From Agarivorans sp. TSD2052 (GTDB taxonomy: Bacteria; Pseudomonadota; Gammaproteobacteria; Enterobacterales; Celerinatantimonadaceae): a DNA stretch of 64,000 nucleotides. Below the pieces are notes generated by a model. That model saw only the letters and a list, made by a program, of their open reading frames with translations. It was not told the origin of the DNA and did not search any database. Location: NCBI RefSeq assembly GCF_023238625.1, contig NZ_CP096670.1, positions 1,787,501 to 1,851,500 on the forward strand. Direction: 5' to 3'. Below, piece by piece: positions 46,281 through 54,841 of the stretch (position 1 is its first letter; each line of letters begins with the position of its first letter). Both the position numbers and the translations under genes were made by a program.

Positions 46281-47285
46281 ATGAGCATTTCATTAAAACA
46301 CCTTATTTTACATTCATTAGAATTGGCCGAAGACGGCACTATTGCCCTACAAGCTCGCGCCGACGAGATGGCTCATAGTGAAGCTGCACTTAGCTTAATA
46401 GAGAGTCTACACCTCAATTACAGTGGGCGTGCCGCTAAAGGGTTTGGCTTTTATAATGAAGACAATAGTAGTCCCTTCAAGACGCAACTAGATGCTTTAC
46501 TAAACCAAGACATCGATTTTCATCGATACAGTGTCGATAGCGGCACGGTATTAATTGAAGAACTAAAAAAGTATGAGTTTATTGAGCAGGGCGTGTTATT
46601 GCTGGCTAACTATGAACATGTTGCAGGTGAATATCTATTAATCATGTTGCTCGAGAATAAAACCTCTCCTGCTGTGAACGAGAGCTTAGAGCTAACTGCT
46701 AGCCGTTATCTTGAGACAAGTTCCATTCAATTAGCGGCTAGGATTGATATCACCGATATGCAACGTAACCCAGAGTCTAAGCGCTATGTCTCTTATGTTA
46801 AAGGCAGGGCTGGGCGTAAAATAGCTGATTTTTTTGTCGAGTATTTGGGGTGCGATGACGGCTTGGATGTAAAAGTACAAAATGCAGTGTTGATGCAAGC
46901 GGTGGATGATTACTGCCAAGCAACGCAATTAGATAAAGAAGAAAAGCTAGCCTATAAAGGTGAAGTAAAATCTTACTGTGAACAACAGTTAAAAGACGGT
47001 GAGGAAATCATCGTAGGAGAATTAGCCAAGGCCTTACCTACCGCTGAAGATAATGTCGACTTTTATCAATTTGCGGCTGAAAACTATCCCCTTGAAGATC
47101 AATTTCCAGCTGACCGTACCGCCCTGAAAAAACTGGCTAAATGTTTTGGTCAAGGAAAAGGAGTATCGGTTAGTTTTGAACAAAAATTGTTGGGGGATCG
47201 CGTTTTTTACGATGAATCGACAGATACATTGACGATTGTCGGGATCCCTCCTAACTTAAGAGAACAGTTGAAAAATAACAAATAA
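46281..47285 (+). CDS. yejK: Nucleoid-associated protein YejK (NdpA)
   Basis: A 334-residue nucleoid-associated protein matching E. coli YejK in length. Blocks: MSISLKHLILHSLEL, KGFGFYNEDNSSPFKTQL, YVKGRAGRKIADFFVEYLGC, and the C-terminal GVSVSFEQKLLGDRVFYDESTDTLTI. It is found with the spermidine nucleoid fraction in E. coli; its precise role is unclear. AAGAG lies before the ATG. Divergent from yejL as in other genera. Confidence 0.95.
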   Translation: MSISLKHLILHSLELAEDGTIALQARADEMAHSEAALSLIESLHLNYSGRAAKGFGFYNEDNSSPFKTQLDALLNQDIDFHRYSVDSGTVLIEELKKYEFIEQGVLLLANYEHVAGEYLLIMLLENKTSPAVNESLELTASRYLETSSIQLAARIDITDMQRNPESKRYVSYVKGRAGRKIADFFVEYLGCDDGLDVKVQNAVLMQAVDDYCQATQLDKEEKLAYKGEVKSYCEQQLKDGEEIIVGELAKALPTAEDNVDFYQFAAENYPLEDQFPADRTALKKLAKCFGQGKGVSVSFEQKLLGDRVFYDESTDTLTIVGIPPNLREQLKNNK

Positions 47286-47415
47286 GTTAATTGTGAGCTC
47301 TGAAAAGCTTATCAAAAACTTAAATGTAGTTTTATTACCACATGGAAAGGTTTTCAAGCGTTAACATGGTTGATAATGTTGTTTTATTACCACTGTTTGT
47401 TGCTTAAGTGGCCTC

Positions 47416-47436
47416 CCAAGGCCCATGTGGCCTTGG
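47416..47436. promoter_or_regulatory. Palindrome over the malE -35 region
   Basis: CCAAGGCC, 5-nt spacer, GGCCTTGG. It ends 15 bases before the TATAAT at 47452, thus covering the -35 position, which otherwise has no good hexamer. It is a candidate site for the maltose regulator. Confidence 0.55.
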
Positions 47437-47451
47437 TTTGGCCGTTTGTAG

Positions 47452-47457
47452 TATAAT
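47452..47457 (+). promoter_or_regulatory. -10 element of the malEFGK operon
   Basis: A consensus TATAAT 116 bases before malE, giving a leader of about 110 nt that contains a small hairpin TGGGCT/AGCCCA at 47498-47516. Two copies of TTTTATTACCAC lie about 50 bases apart upstream, possible activator sites. Confidence 0.55.
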
Positions 47458-47572
47458 TTCAAAAGTGCGAGCTAAGTCATGTGCGAAAGCAACCATATGG
47501 GCTAGAATCAAGCCCAGCAAGTTACCCTTGCGACCTAAAAATATAATCATAACGACAGTTAAGGAAAGGCTA

Positions 47573-48754
47573 ATGAAAAAGACAATTCTTGCATCTGCTA
47601 TAGCGGTTGCTTCTTTAGGCATGGTATCTAATGCTTTTGCTGCGATTGAAGAAGGCCAATTGACCATTTGGGTAAATGGCGATAAAGGCTACAACGGCTT
47701 GGCTGAAGTAGGTAAACGCTTTGAAGCTGATACTGGTGTTAAAGTAAGTGTTGCACACCCAGACGATGCCCCTGGTAAATTCCAACAAGCTGCATCTACT
47801 GGCTCAGGTCCTGATATTTTCTTGTGGGCTCACGACCGTTTTGGTGACTGGGTTGACGCAGGTCTATTAACTGAGGTTAAGCCAAGCGCAGAGAAAAAAG
47901 CAGCAGTTGAAGATTTTGCATGGGATGCAGTAACACTAGATGGCAAAGTTTACGGTTACCCAATTGCTATCGAAGCTATTGGTCTTATCTACAACAAAGA
48001 CTTAGTGCCTAACCCTCCTAAAACTTGGGAAGAAATTCCTGCACTAGACACCGAACTACAAAAGTCTGGTAAGCACGCAATCCTTTGGGATTACAATAAC
48101 ACTTACTTTTCATGGCCTCTATTGGCTGCGAATGGTGGTTACATCTTTAAATTCGAAAACGGTTCTTACAATGTTAAAGACACCGGTGTAGCGACAGACG
48201 GCGCAAAAATGGGCGCTCAAGTTATTAAAGATTTAATCGAAAATGGTCATATGCCAAAAGGCGCTGACTACGGTGTAATGGATTCTGCCTTCAACAAAGG
48301 CGAAGTAGCCATGGTTATCAACGGCCCTTGGGCTTGGGATAACATGGAAAAAAGTGGCATCAACTACGGTGTAACTTACATTCCAACTATCAACGGTAAC
48401 AAAGCTAAGCCAATGGTTGGTGTATTAGCGGGTGCAATTAACTCTGCGTCACCAAATGCTGATTTAGCGGTAGAGTTCTTAGAAAACTACCTTGTTACTA
48501 ATGAAGGCTTGAAATCTGTGAATGACGATGTACCTCTAGGTGCTGTAGCACTTAAGTCGTACATGGAAGAGCTTTCAAGTGACCCTCGCATCGCTGCAAC
48601 TTTCGCAAACGCTCAAGATGGTGAGCCAATGCCTAACGTAGCTGCTATGGGTAAATTCTGGTCAGCGATGGCAACATCACTAACCAACATCACTAGTGGT
48701 CGTCAACCTCTAGAGAAAGCACTAGACGCGGCAGCGCGTCGTATAGCGAAATAA
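47573..48754 (+). CDS. malE: Maltose/maltodextrin-binding periplasmic protein
   Basis: A 393-residue solute-binding protein. A signal peptide ([23 protein letters not shown]) precedes the mature part, opening [23 protein letters not shown], nearly identical in pattern to E. coli Mal[12 protein letters not shown], which contributes ligand stacking residues, is also conserved. It delivers maltodextrins to MalFGK2. The start at 47573 follows AAGGAAAG; a longer frame to 47408 has no supporting site. First gene of malEFGK, with highly biased codons. Confidence 0.95.
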   Translation: MKKTILASAIAVASLGMVSNAFAAIEEGQLTIWVNGDKGYNGLAEVGKRFEADTGVKVSVAHPDDAPGKFQQAASTGSGPDIFLWAHDRFGDWVDAGLLTEVKPSAEKKAAVEDFAWDAVTLDGKVYGYPIAIEAIGLIYNKDLVPNPPKTWEEIPALDTELQKSGKHAILWDYNNTYFSWPLLAANGGYIFKFENGSYNVKDTGVATDGAKMGAQVIKDLIENGHMPKGADYGVMDSAFNKGEVAMVINGPWAWDNMEKSGINYGVTYIPTINGNKAKPMVGVLAGAINSASPNADLAVEFLENYLVTNEGLKSVNDDVPLGAVALKSYMEELSSDPRIAATFANAQDGEPMPNVAAMGKFWSAMATSLTNITSGRQPLEKALDAAARRIAK

Positions 48755-48777
48755 TACGGTCATATTATTTCGGTTAG

Positions 48778-48803
48778 GAGGAGGATATTGGTCTATCCTC
48801 CTC
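48778..48803 (+). other. malE-malF intercistronic hairpin
   Basis: GAGGAGGATA, 6-nt loop, TATCCTCCTC: perfect 10-bp stem 23 bases after the malE stop, without a T run. It probably protects the 3' end of the malE message or reduces read-through, as the REP elements do in the E. coli malE-malF gap. Confidence 0.6.
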
Positions 48804-48840
48804 TTAGTTAATTTCGGTCAAATCAAAGGTTGTACATAAG

Positions 48841-50469
48841 ATGGGTCTTTCTGCTTCTCCAGGTTTTATGCAGGGCAAATATGCTTGGCTAAAACTGCTG
48901 CTGATCACGGCGATTGTATTGCTTAACGGCTACGCAATTGTTTTGATGTATGCAGGTGGTGAATATGCATTTGCATTGCTCACCCTTGTTGTTGTTTCTA
49001 CTGGTGTGTATGTTTTTACTACTAAAAAAATGTATGCGCACCGATATATCTTCCCCGGTATTGCCGGAATGGTGGTCTTTATCATCTTTCCCTTGGCGTA
49101 TACCATTGGTATTGCATTTACCAACTACAGCGGAACAAACTTGTTATCGTTGGAACGTGTTGAGCAATTGCATACCCAAAAAACCTACATGGCTAAAGGT
49201 GGTTCATTTGCTTTTCAGTTGCATCAAGCGGCTGAAGGTAAATACATCTTGGCACTCTCACAAGATGAAGATCTTTTTGTCACTTCTCCTGTTGAAGTTA
49301 TCTCTAACGCCGATGTTCGTACTAAACGGCTTACGCTTGAAACTGAACGTTTTAGGCTTAAACAAGTAGATGCTTTGCCTACTAGTGCTATCGCGCCGAT
49401 AAAAGAAATTATCTCGCATCGCCAATTTTTCAATAATATCGTTCTTGTTACCCCTAACGGTGATGAACTGGTTATGAATGGCCTGCGCAAATTCTCAGCG
49501 ATGAAGCCTCTATACACTCGTCTCGCTGACGGTGTAGTTCTTAAAGAAAGTGGCGCTATTCTTCCAGGTCCTTCTATCTTACGAAATAACCAAACTGGCG
49601 AATTAATGTTGCCAAATATGGAAACGGGTTATTTTCAGTATATCGATGGCGACGGTGAGTTTGTTGGTGATCGCCTTGCTCCGGGTTTTACAGTTAAAGT
49701 AGGCTGGAAAAACTTTGAGCGCGTTGCTACCGACAAAGGTATTAAAGAACCGTTTATCGAAATCTTTATTTGGACAGTTATTTTTGCTGCCGCTTCAGTA
49801 GCCTTTACCTTGGCTATTGGTATGGTGTTAGCTTGTCTAATTCAGTGGGAAGAGCTTAAAGGGCGCGCTATTTATCGCGTGGTTCTAATTCTTCCTTACG
49901 CTATCCCTGCCTTTATCTCTATCTTGGTATTCAAAGGTTTATTTAACCAAAACTTTGGTGAAATTAACGGTATTTTGGAATCGCTATTTGGTATTAAGCC
50001 GGATTGGTTTACCGATCCTGTTATGGCCAAATCGATGATTCTAATCGTGAATACTTGGTTAGGTTATCCGTACATGATGATCTTATGTTTAGGTATGCTT
50101 AAGTCTATCCCTGAAGATTTGTATGAAGCTTCAGCAATGGATGGCGCAGGTCCAATCAATAATTTCTTCAACATTACTGTACCACTGCTGATGAAGCCTC
50201 TAACCCCGTTGTTGGTAGCCTCTTTTGCCTTTAACTTTAACAACTTTGTATTGATTCAGTTGTTAACCAATGGTGGTCCAGACATTATCGGTGCTTCTAC
50301 TCCTGCAGGTACAACTGACTTACTCGTAAGTTATACCTACCGTATTGCCTTCCAAGGCGATGGTGGTCAGGATTACGGTCTCGCCAGTGCAATTGCAACG
50401 CTAATCTTCTTAGTGGTTGGTGCGCTTGCCTTGATTAACTTGAAATTAACTAAAGCTGACAAGGCATAA
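48841..50469 (+). CDS. malF: Maltose ABC transporter permease MalF
   Basis: A 542-residue inner-membrane permease, slightly longer than E. coli MalF (514). It has two or three N-terminal helices, a large periplasmic loop (about residues 95-275) characteristic of MalF, then six helices. The EAA loop contacting MalK is PEDLYEASAMDGAGPINNFF. It follows malE after an intercistronic hairpin. No clear ribosome-binding site is seen before the ATG at 48841 (GTACATAAG). Confidence 0.93.
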   Translation: MGLSASPGFMQGKYAWLKLLLITAIVLLNGYAIVLMYAGGEYAFALLTLVVVSTGVYVFTTKKMYAHRYIFPGIAGMVVFIIFPLAYTIGIAFTNYSGTNLLSLERVEQLHTQKTYMAKGGSFAFQLHQAAEGKYILALSQDEDLFVTSPVEVISNADVRTKRLTLETERFRLKQVDALPTSAIAPIKEIISHRQFFNNIVLVTPNGDELVMNGLRKFSAMKPLYTRLADGVVLKESGAILPGPSILRNNQTGELMLPNMETGYFQYIDGDGEFVGDRLAPGFTVKVGWKNFERVATDKGIKEPFIEIFIWTVIFAAASVAFTLAIGMVLACLIQWEELKGRAIYRVVLILPYAIPAFISILVFKGLFNQNFGEINGILESLFGIKPDWFTDPVMAKSMILIVNTWLGYPYMMILCLGMLKSIPEDLYEASAMDGAGPINNFFNITVPLLMKPLTPLLVASFAFNFNNFVLIQLLTNGGPDIIGASTPAGTTDLLVSYTYRIAFQGDGGQDYGLASAIATLIFLVVGALALINLKLTKADKA

Positions 50470-50481
50470 GGAGAAGCTACT

Positions 50482-51372
50482 ATGGCAATGGTTCAAGCTA
50501 AGTCATTGAAATATAGAAAACTAGCTACTCACGTAGTGTTATGTTTATTTCTATGTTTGATTATATTCCCATTATTGATGGTTATTACTATTTCGTTCCG
50601 TACTGGTAACTTTGCGGTAGGCGAACTTATTCCATCTAACCCAACTCTGGACCACTGGCGTTTAGCCTTAGGGATTACAGTTGTAAACCCAGATGGTTCT
50701 TTGACACCACCACCATTCCCTGTACTAACTTGGTTGTGGAACTCAATTAAAGTTGCGGGTATTTCAGCACTGTTAATTGTGGCCTTATCTACTACAAGTG
50801 CTTACGCGTTTGCGCGTATGCGTTTTAAGGGTAAAGCAACCATTCTTAACGGTATGTTAATTTTCCAAATGTTCCCATCTGTATTGGCCTTGGTAGCAAT
50901 TTATGCCTTGTTCAACAAGATTGGTGAATACATTCCTTGGTTGGGTCTAAACACTCATGGTGGTCTTATTTTCGCTTACCTTGGTGGTATCGCACTGCAC
51001 GTGTGGACGATTAAAGGGTACTTCGAAACTATTGACCCTGCGCTTGAAGAGTCTGCGGCTATTGACGGCGCAACTCCATGGCAAGCGTTTAGATTGGTAT
51101 TGTTACCGCTTTCTGTACCTATTTTGGCAGTAGTATTTATCCTCGCGTTTATTGGGGTAATTACTGAAGTGCCAATGGCCTCTGTATTGATGCAAGACGT
51201 AGATAAACTCACGCTTGCAGTAGGTGCTCAACAATATCTCTATCCGCAAAACTACTTGTGGGGCGATTTCGCCGCCGCAGCAGTATTGTCTGGATTCCCT
51301 ATCACGCTAGTGTTCCTAATGGCCCAACGTTGGTTGGTCGGCGGGTTAACGGCTGGTGGTGTTAAAGGTTAA
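50482..51372 (+). CDS. malG: Maltose ABC transporter permease MalG
   Basis: A 296-residue permease equal in length to E. coli MalG, with six membrane helices. The EAA loop is [20 protein letters not shown], and the C terminus ends in [12 protein letters not shown], which in E. coli reaches into MalK. It starts 12 bases after malF (AAGGAG upstream). Confidence 0.95.
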   Translation: MAMVQAKSLKYRKLATHVVLCLFLCLIIFPLLMVITISFRTGNFAVGELIPSNPTLDHWRLALGITVVNPDGSLTPPPFPVLTWLWNSIKVAGISALLIVALSTTSAYAFARMRFKGKATILNGMLIFQMFPSVLALVAIYALFNKIGEYIPWLGLNTHGGLIFAYLGGIALHVWTIKGYFETIDPALEESAAIDGATPWQAFRLVLLPLSVPILAVVFILAFIGVITEVPMASVLMQDVDKLTLAVGAQQYLYPQNYLWGDFAAAAVLSGFPITLVFLMAQRWLVGGLTAGGVKG

Positions 51373-51381
51373 GTTATTTGG

Positions 51382-51405
51382 GCGTAGCCGCAGATGCGGC
51401 TACGC
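51382..51405 (+). other. malG-malK intercistronic hairpin
   Basis: GCGTAGCCGCA, 2-nt loop, TGCGGCTACGC: perfect 11-bp stem ten bases after malG, without a T run. Likely mRNA processing or stabilising element that lets malK be expressed at its own level. Confidence 0.6.
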
Positions 51406-51459
51406 AAAACAAGATTGATTGCGAATAAAGCGAATACTTTATTCAGTTTGGAGCTAATA

Positions 51460-52596
51460 ATGGCTAATGTAATTCTAAAAAATGTACGTAAGAACTATGA
51501 TCCTGCAATTCACCAAGACACTTTGCGTGACATTAACTTAGACATTCAAGATGGCGAATTTGTTGTATTTGTTGGTCCATCAGGTTGTGGTAAATCAACG
51601 CTTTTACGTATGATCGCTGGCCTAGAAGACATCACTAGTGGTGAACTTCAAATTGGTGGTAACTTCATGAATGATGTTCCACCAGTAGAGCGTAATGTAG
51701 GTATGGTATTCCAGTCTTACGCTCTTTACCCACACATGGATCTACGCGAAAACATGTCTTTCGGCCTTAAATTGAAGAAGGTTGACAAAGAGACTATCGA
51801 GAAACGTGTAAACAATGCGTCTGATATTTTGGGCTTAGACCCGTTACTTGATCGTAAACCAAAAGAATTAAGTGGTGGTCAACGTCAGCGTGTTGCTATT
51901 GGTCGTTGTATTGTACAACAACCAGGTGTATTTCTATTCGATGAGCCTTTATCAAACCTTGATGCTGCGCTTCGTGTGAAAATGCGTATCGAGATTGCTA
52001 AACTGCACAAAGAACTTCAATCAACTATTATCTACGTTACCCACGACCAAGTGGAAGCGATGACTTTAGCTGACAAAATTGTTGTGCTAAGCCCATTAGA
52101 TCCAAATGCAGGGTCTAACTTGGAGCAATATGGTTCTCCGTTAGAGCTTTACCATAACCCTGCAAATAAATTTGTTGCTGGTTTTATTGGCTCTCCTAAA
52201 ATGAACTTCATTGAAGGCGAACTTATTGAATCGGGTGAGCAACACAGTAAGATTAAATTGGTAACTGGCGATATCATCAGTGCAGCAGTTGACACTAGCC
52301 GCGCTAGCGTTGGCGATACTGTAGAGTTTGGTTGCCGCCCTGAGCACTTGGTTGAAGATACCCATGCTCATGCAGAGAACTTCATTACAGGTACAGTTGT
52401 AGTTGCTGAACACTTAGGTGCTGAGTCTTACGTTTATATGGACGTTAAAGGCTTCGATTTCACCTTTAAAGCACGTAGCGAATTCCCATCTAACAATGGC
52501 GATCAACTACGTGTAGGTTTACCAACTAACGCGGGTTACTTGTTTGATAGTAATGGCATTGCGTTCCCACGTACTGCCAAGTACAACAAAGACTAG
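51460..52596 (+). CDS. malK: Maltose ABC transporter ATPase MalK
   Basis: A 378-residue ABC ATPase with a C-terminal regulatory (TOBE-like) domain from about residue 235. Walker A GPSGCGKST, Q loop FQSYALYPHM, signature LSGGQRQR, Walker B VFLFDEPLSNLDA and switch His in VTHDQVEAMTLADK are all intact. It powers MalFG and in E. coli also binds regulators. The ATG at 51460 has TTGGAGC upstream; a longer frame from 51394 would cover the intercistronic hairpin region. Last gene of the operon, followed by a strong terminator. Confidence 0.95.
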   Translation: MANVILKNVRKNYDPAIHQDTLRDINLDIQDGEFVVFVGPSGCGKSTLLRMIAGLEDITSGELQIGGNFMNDVPPVERNVGMVFQSYALYPHMDLRENMSFGLKLKKVDKETIEKRVNNASDILGLDPLLDRKPKELSGGQRQRVAIGRCIVQQPGVFLFDEPLSNLDAALRVKMRIEIAKLHKELQSTIIYVTHDQVEAMTLADKIVVLSPLDPNAGSNLEQYGSPLELYHNPANKFVAGFIGSPKMNFIEGELIESGEQHSKIKLVTGDIISAAVDTSRASVGDTVEFGCRPEHLVEDTHAHAENFITGTVVVAEHLGAESYVYMDVKGFDFTFKARSEFPSNNGDQLRVGLPTNAGYLFDSNGIAFPRTAKYNKD

Positions 52597-52613
52597 AAGT
52601 TGACCATTAATAT

Positions 52614-52640
52614 AAAAGCGACCCTAGGGTCGCTTTTTTT
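52614..52640 (+). terminator. Rho-independent terminator of the mal operon
   Basis: Stem AAAAGCGACCC/GGGTCGCTTTT with a 2-nt loop and a T run, 18 bases after malK. Confidence 0.93.
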
Positions 52641-52691
52641 GTGCATTGAAATACAGCCAGTAAAAGCGTTTATACTCGATTAATCGATTAT

Positions 52692-53429
52692 TTAGCTTGG
52701 TGTCTTATTTTCTTTTTGTAAAATTTCTAGTAGTGCAGTCTGCACAAAAAGCTGTTTTTCTTTTTCTGTGCCTCCAAAACTCAAACCATAATGTACTTTT
52801 TCAGGCGCTCGTTGTTCTAGGTGTTGATTACAAATACTGGCTTTAATTGTAAGTGCCTCTTGGTTCTCGATGGCTAGGCTTAAAGTAAAGCTTTGTTGGC
52901 TTAGTGGCATTGGGATAGGGCTACTAACAAAGCCACCGCCATTTAACGACAAGTCTTTTAGTAAACCAATCAGCGTTTCGGGTTTGTCTCCTTCGGTGAT
53001 TAATTGGCAGGGTAAAGAGACGGGTAAGCGACTATGTTGTCGTAAACTGATTTTCTGAATGCTGCGTGGATAATCTAATACTACCCAACGACCAACGCTA
53101 CTCATCAGCTTAGAAATGGAACCTCGATAAGCAAAAATAGTTGCGTCGGGATCCCCTTCATTGACGATTCGAACCACAATCGACTGGCCTTCGCGAATCA
53201 GCTCTTTGGCTGCATCCCATTGCTGGTCCATTCCCCTAGAGAGAATTATACACATGCCGGGTTCAATACCGATTAATCGACTACGTAAGCGCAAAGGGGT
53301 CGTCGCAGTGGGAATTTGTAGATGCACCTCAGTTTGACAAGGTAGTGCATTAAACTCTTTTAGTAATTCAGGGGCAATTGGGTCCACGGCGTAATCAAAA
53401 TATTCTAAAGTATGGCTTAACCTTATCAT
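52692..53429 (-). CDS. PilZ-domain c-di-GMP effector (YcgR-type)
   Basis: A 245-residue protein: N-terminal YcgR-like domain (about residues 30-125), then PilZ with the ligand motifs RQHSR (130-134) and DLSLNGGGF (159-167), a complete c-di-GMP site. YcgR proteins slow flagellar motors when loaded with c-di-GMP; other PilZ proteins act on polysaccharide export, so the target is uncertain. The start at 53429 lacks a clear ribosome-binding site, and 15 bases upstream is a run of 12 C on the coding strand. Confidence 0.88.
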   Translation of the reverse strand: MIRLSHTLEYFDYAVDPIAPELLKEFNALPCQTEVHLQIPTATTPLRLRSRLIGIEPGMCIILSRGMDQQWDAAKELIREGQSIVVRIVNEGDPDATIFAYRGSISKLMSSVGRWVVLDYPRSIQKISLRQHSRLPVSLPCQLITEGDKPETLIGLLKDLSLNGGGFVSSPIPMPLSQQSFTLSLAIENQEALTIKASICNQHLEQRAPEKVHYGLSFGGTEKEKQLFVQTALLEILQKENKTPS

Positions 53430-53444
53430 AATTAGCGAGTTTGT

Positions 53445-53456
53445 GGGGGGGGGGGG
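53445..53456. repeat. Homopolymer tract of 12 G (C on the PilZ coding strand)
   Basis: Twelve identical G:C pairs in a low-G+C intergenic region, 15 bases upstream of the PilZ-gene start codon. Runs of this length slip during replication and are the usual switch of phase-variable genes. Confidence 0.9.
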
Positions 53457-54269
53457 ATATTTCTTCTGTTAGAAGCCGCTGATTAATCTTTCAAGCTGTA
53501 GCTAAAATATCTCGCATAACTGATTCGGCCTTAATCTTGAAATGATGTGTAAACGATTTAGTGGTAATTGACTCAACTTAACTGGCCCGTTCGAGGCTTA
53601 ATGTGGGAGCGTTGGTGGGTTAATATAGCGTTAGCTGTGTCACTTAATGTTCTAGATTTATTGCTTAGTTTTGGTCAAACAAATTATGTCACAAACCCGT
53701 AACCGACCAAAAAGTTGATCTCAAACTAGCGGCAACCGAGTAGCGCAGGTTCTTTAGTTTTTTTGTAAAAGATACATTGTTGGAATGGCCGCCAACGAAC
53801 AGTATTGATAAAAATAGTATCTTGCGCATGAAATCATTGACGGGGCTGACTATTACTCTAGTCGCGGCCTTTAAAGCATCATAGACATTGCCAACGAAAC
53901 GCCCAATGCTACCGTTCTACTTTCGAAATAATGCTCGATGGTGAAAGCAATATTGATTTAGCGACTCTGTTAGGCGATAAAATGGCGAGAACTTTATTGG
54001 GACAAGGCCTGTGACAGTGAATGGTTTAGCCGCTGGCATTGTATCAACCCTGTCTGGTGTATTGGATGGTCACCGTTTACACGTTATCGCTTATTAAGAG
54101 GTAGGCAAGGGCGCTATTTCAGAAGTGCTTATTGAATCACTGAGTTGATAAACGCTAAATTGAAGGTTATTTATTCCCTATTTAGCGTTCATAACGTTAC
54201 TGAGCGGAGAGCCGCTAAGCCCTTATCCGATGACCAAATGGTCAACGGATGTTGCTCTAATTTGTTCGC
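53457..54269 (+). pseudogene. Gap with probable decayed coding sequence, 53818-54148
   Basis: No intact gene. Between 53818 and 54148 three short coding-like stretches lie in successive frames: YLAHEIIDGADYYSSRGL, stop, SIIDIANETPNATVLLSK, stop; MLDGESNIDLATLLGD (ATG at 53931), stop; and VNGLAAGIVSTLSGVLDGHR, stop, EVGKGAISEVLIESLS. They read like one protein broken by frameshifts and stops; I do not recognise it. A 10-bp inverted repeat AACGCTAAAT/ATTTAGCGTT (54151-54160, 54180-54189) follows. The rest looks non-coding. Confidence 0.4.
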
Positions 54270-54788
54270 TTAATAGGTGGGTTTTTTACGCCACTGTAGA
54301 GCGAAAAACACTACGCCGGCGCAGAGGAAAATGGCAAATATCGCGATTAGCCATTGCGGCATTGACCAGCCAAAGAACATCCAAGAGATTTCGTCGCAAA
54401 AACCGGTTGGATTAAATAGCCATGGGATCCATTTATCTAGCGGCATCCACTCAGGGAAATTAGCAAAAAAATCACACGTGGCAAAAGGATTTGGATTCAT
54501 CTGATAATCAGTGTGGGTAATCGCCAGTTGCAAACCCCAACCAGCACTAGCCAACCACAAGCCAAAGGCGGCCAAACGAACAATTAGGTACTTGGGTGCA
54601 ATGCAACCCACTAAGCCAGCAGCCATCAAACCGAACATAGCTACGCGTTCGTAGATGCACATGACACAGGGATCAAGCTTCATCACGTGTTGAAAGAACA
54701 ACGCACATAATTCAAGTGACAAGCTACCAACAAAAAGCAGAAACCAAGGTTTACGTTGGTGCGGCATACTGCTTAAAAAGTTGAGCAT
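54270..54788 (-). CDS. dsbB: Disulfide bond formation protein DsbB
   Basis: A 172-residue inner-membrane quinone reductase with four helices that reoxidises DsbA. Both cysteine pairs are present: Cys41-Cys44 (CVMC) in the first periplasmic loop, and Cys105 and Cys131 in the second. The ATG at 54788 has AGGAG at 9-base spacing; an in-frame TTG two codons earlier is too close. It follows nhaB, separated by an attenuating hairpin, the order usual in Vibrio and relatives. Confidence 0.94.
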   Translation of the reverse strand: MLNFLSSMPHQRKPWFLLFVGSLSLELCALFFQHVMKLDPCVMCIYERVAMFGLMAAGLVGCIAPKYLIVRLAAFGLWLASAGWGLQLAITHTDYQMNPNPFATCDFFANFPEWMPLDKWIPWLFNPTGFCDEISWMFFGWSMPQWLIAIFAIFLCAGVVFFALQWRKKPTY

Positions 54789-54808
54789 ATTCAATAACTC
54801 CTATAAAT

Positions 54809-54831
54809 AAAAAGGCGATGCAAGCATCGCC
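54809..54831 (-). terminator. Hairpin between nhaB and dsbB
   Basis: On the minus strand GGCGATGC, TT, GCATCGCC, then five T residues, 11 bases after nhaB. Terminator or attenuator; dsbB would then depend on read-through or its own start. Confidence 0.75.
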
Positions 54832-54841
54832 GTTTTTAATT

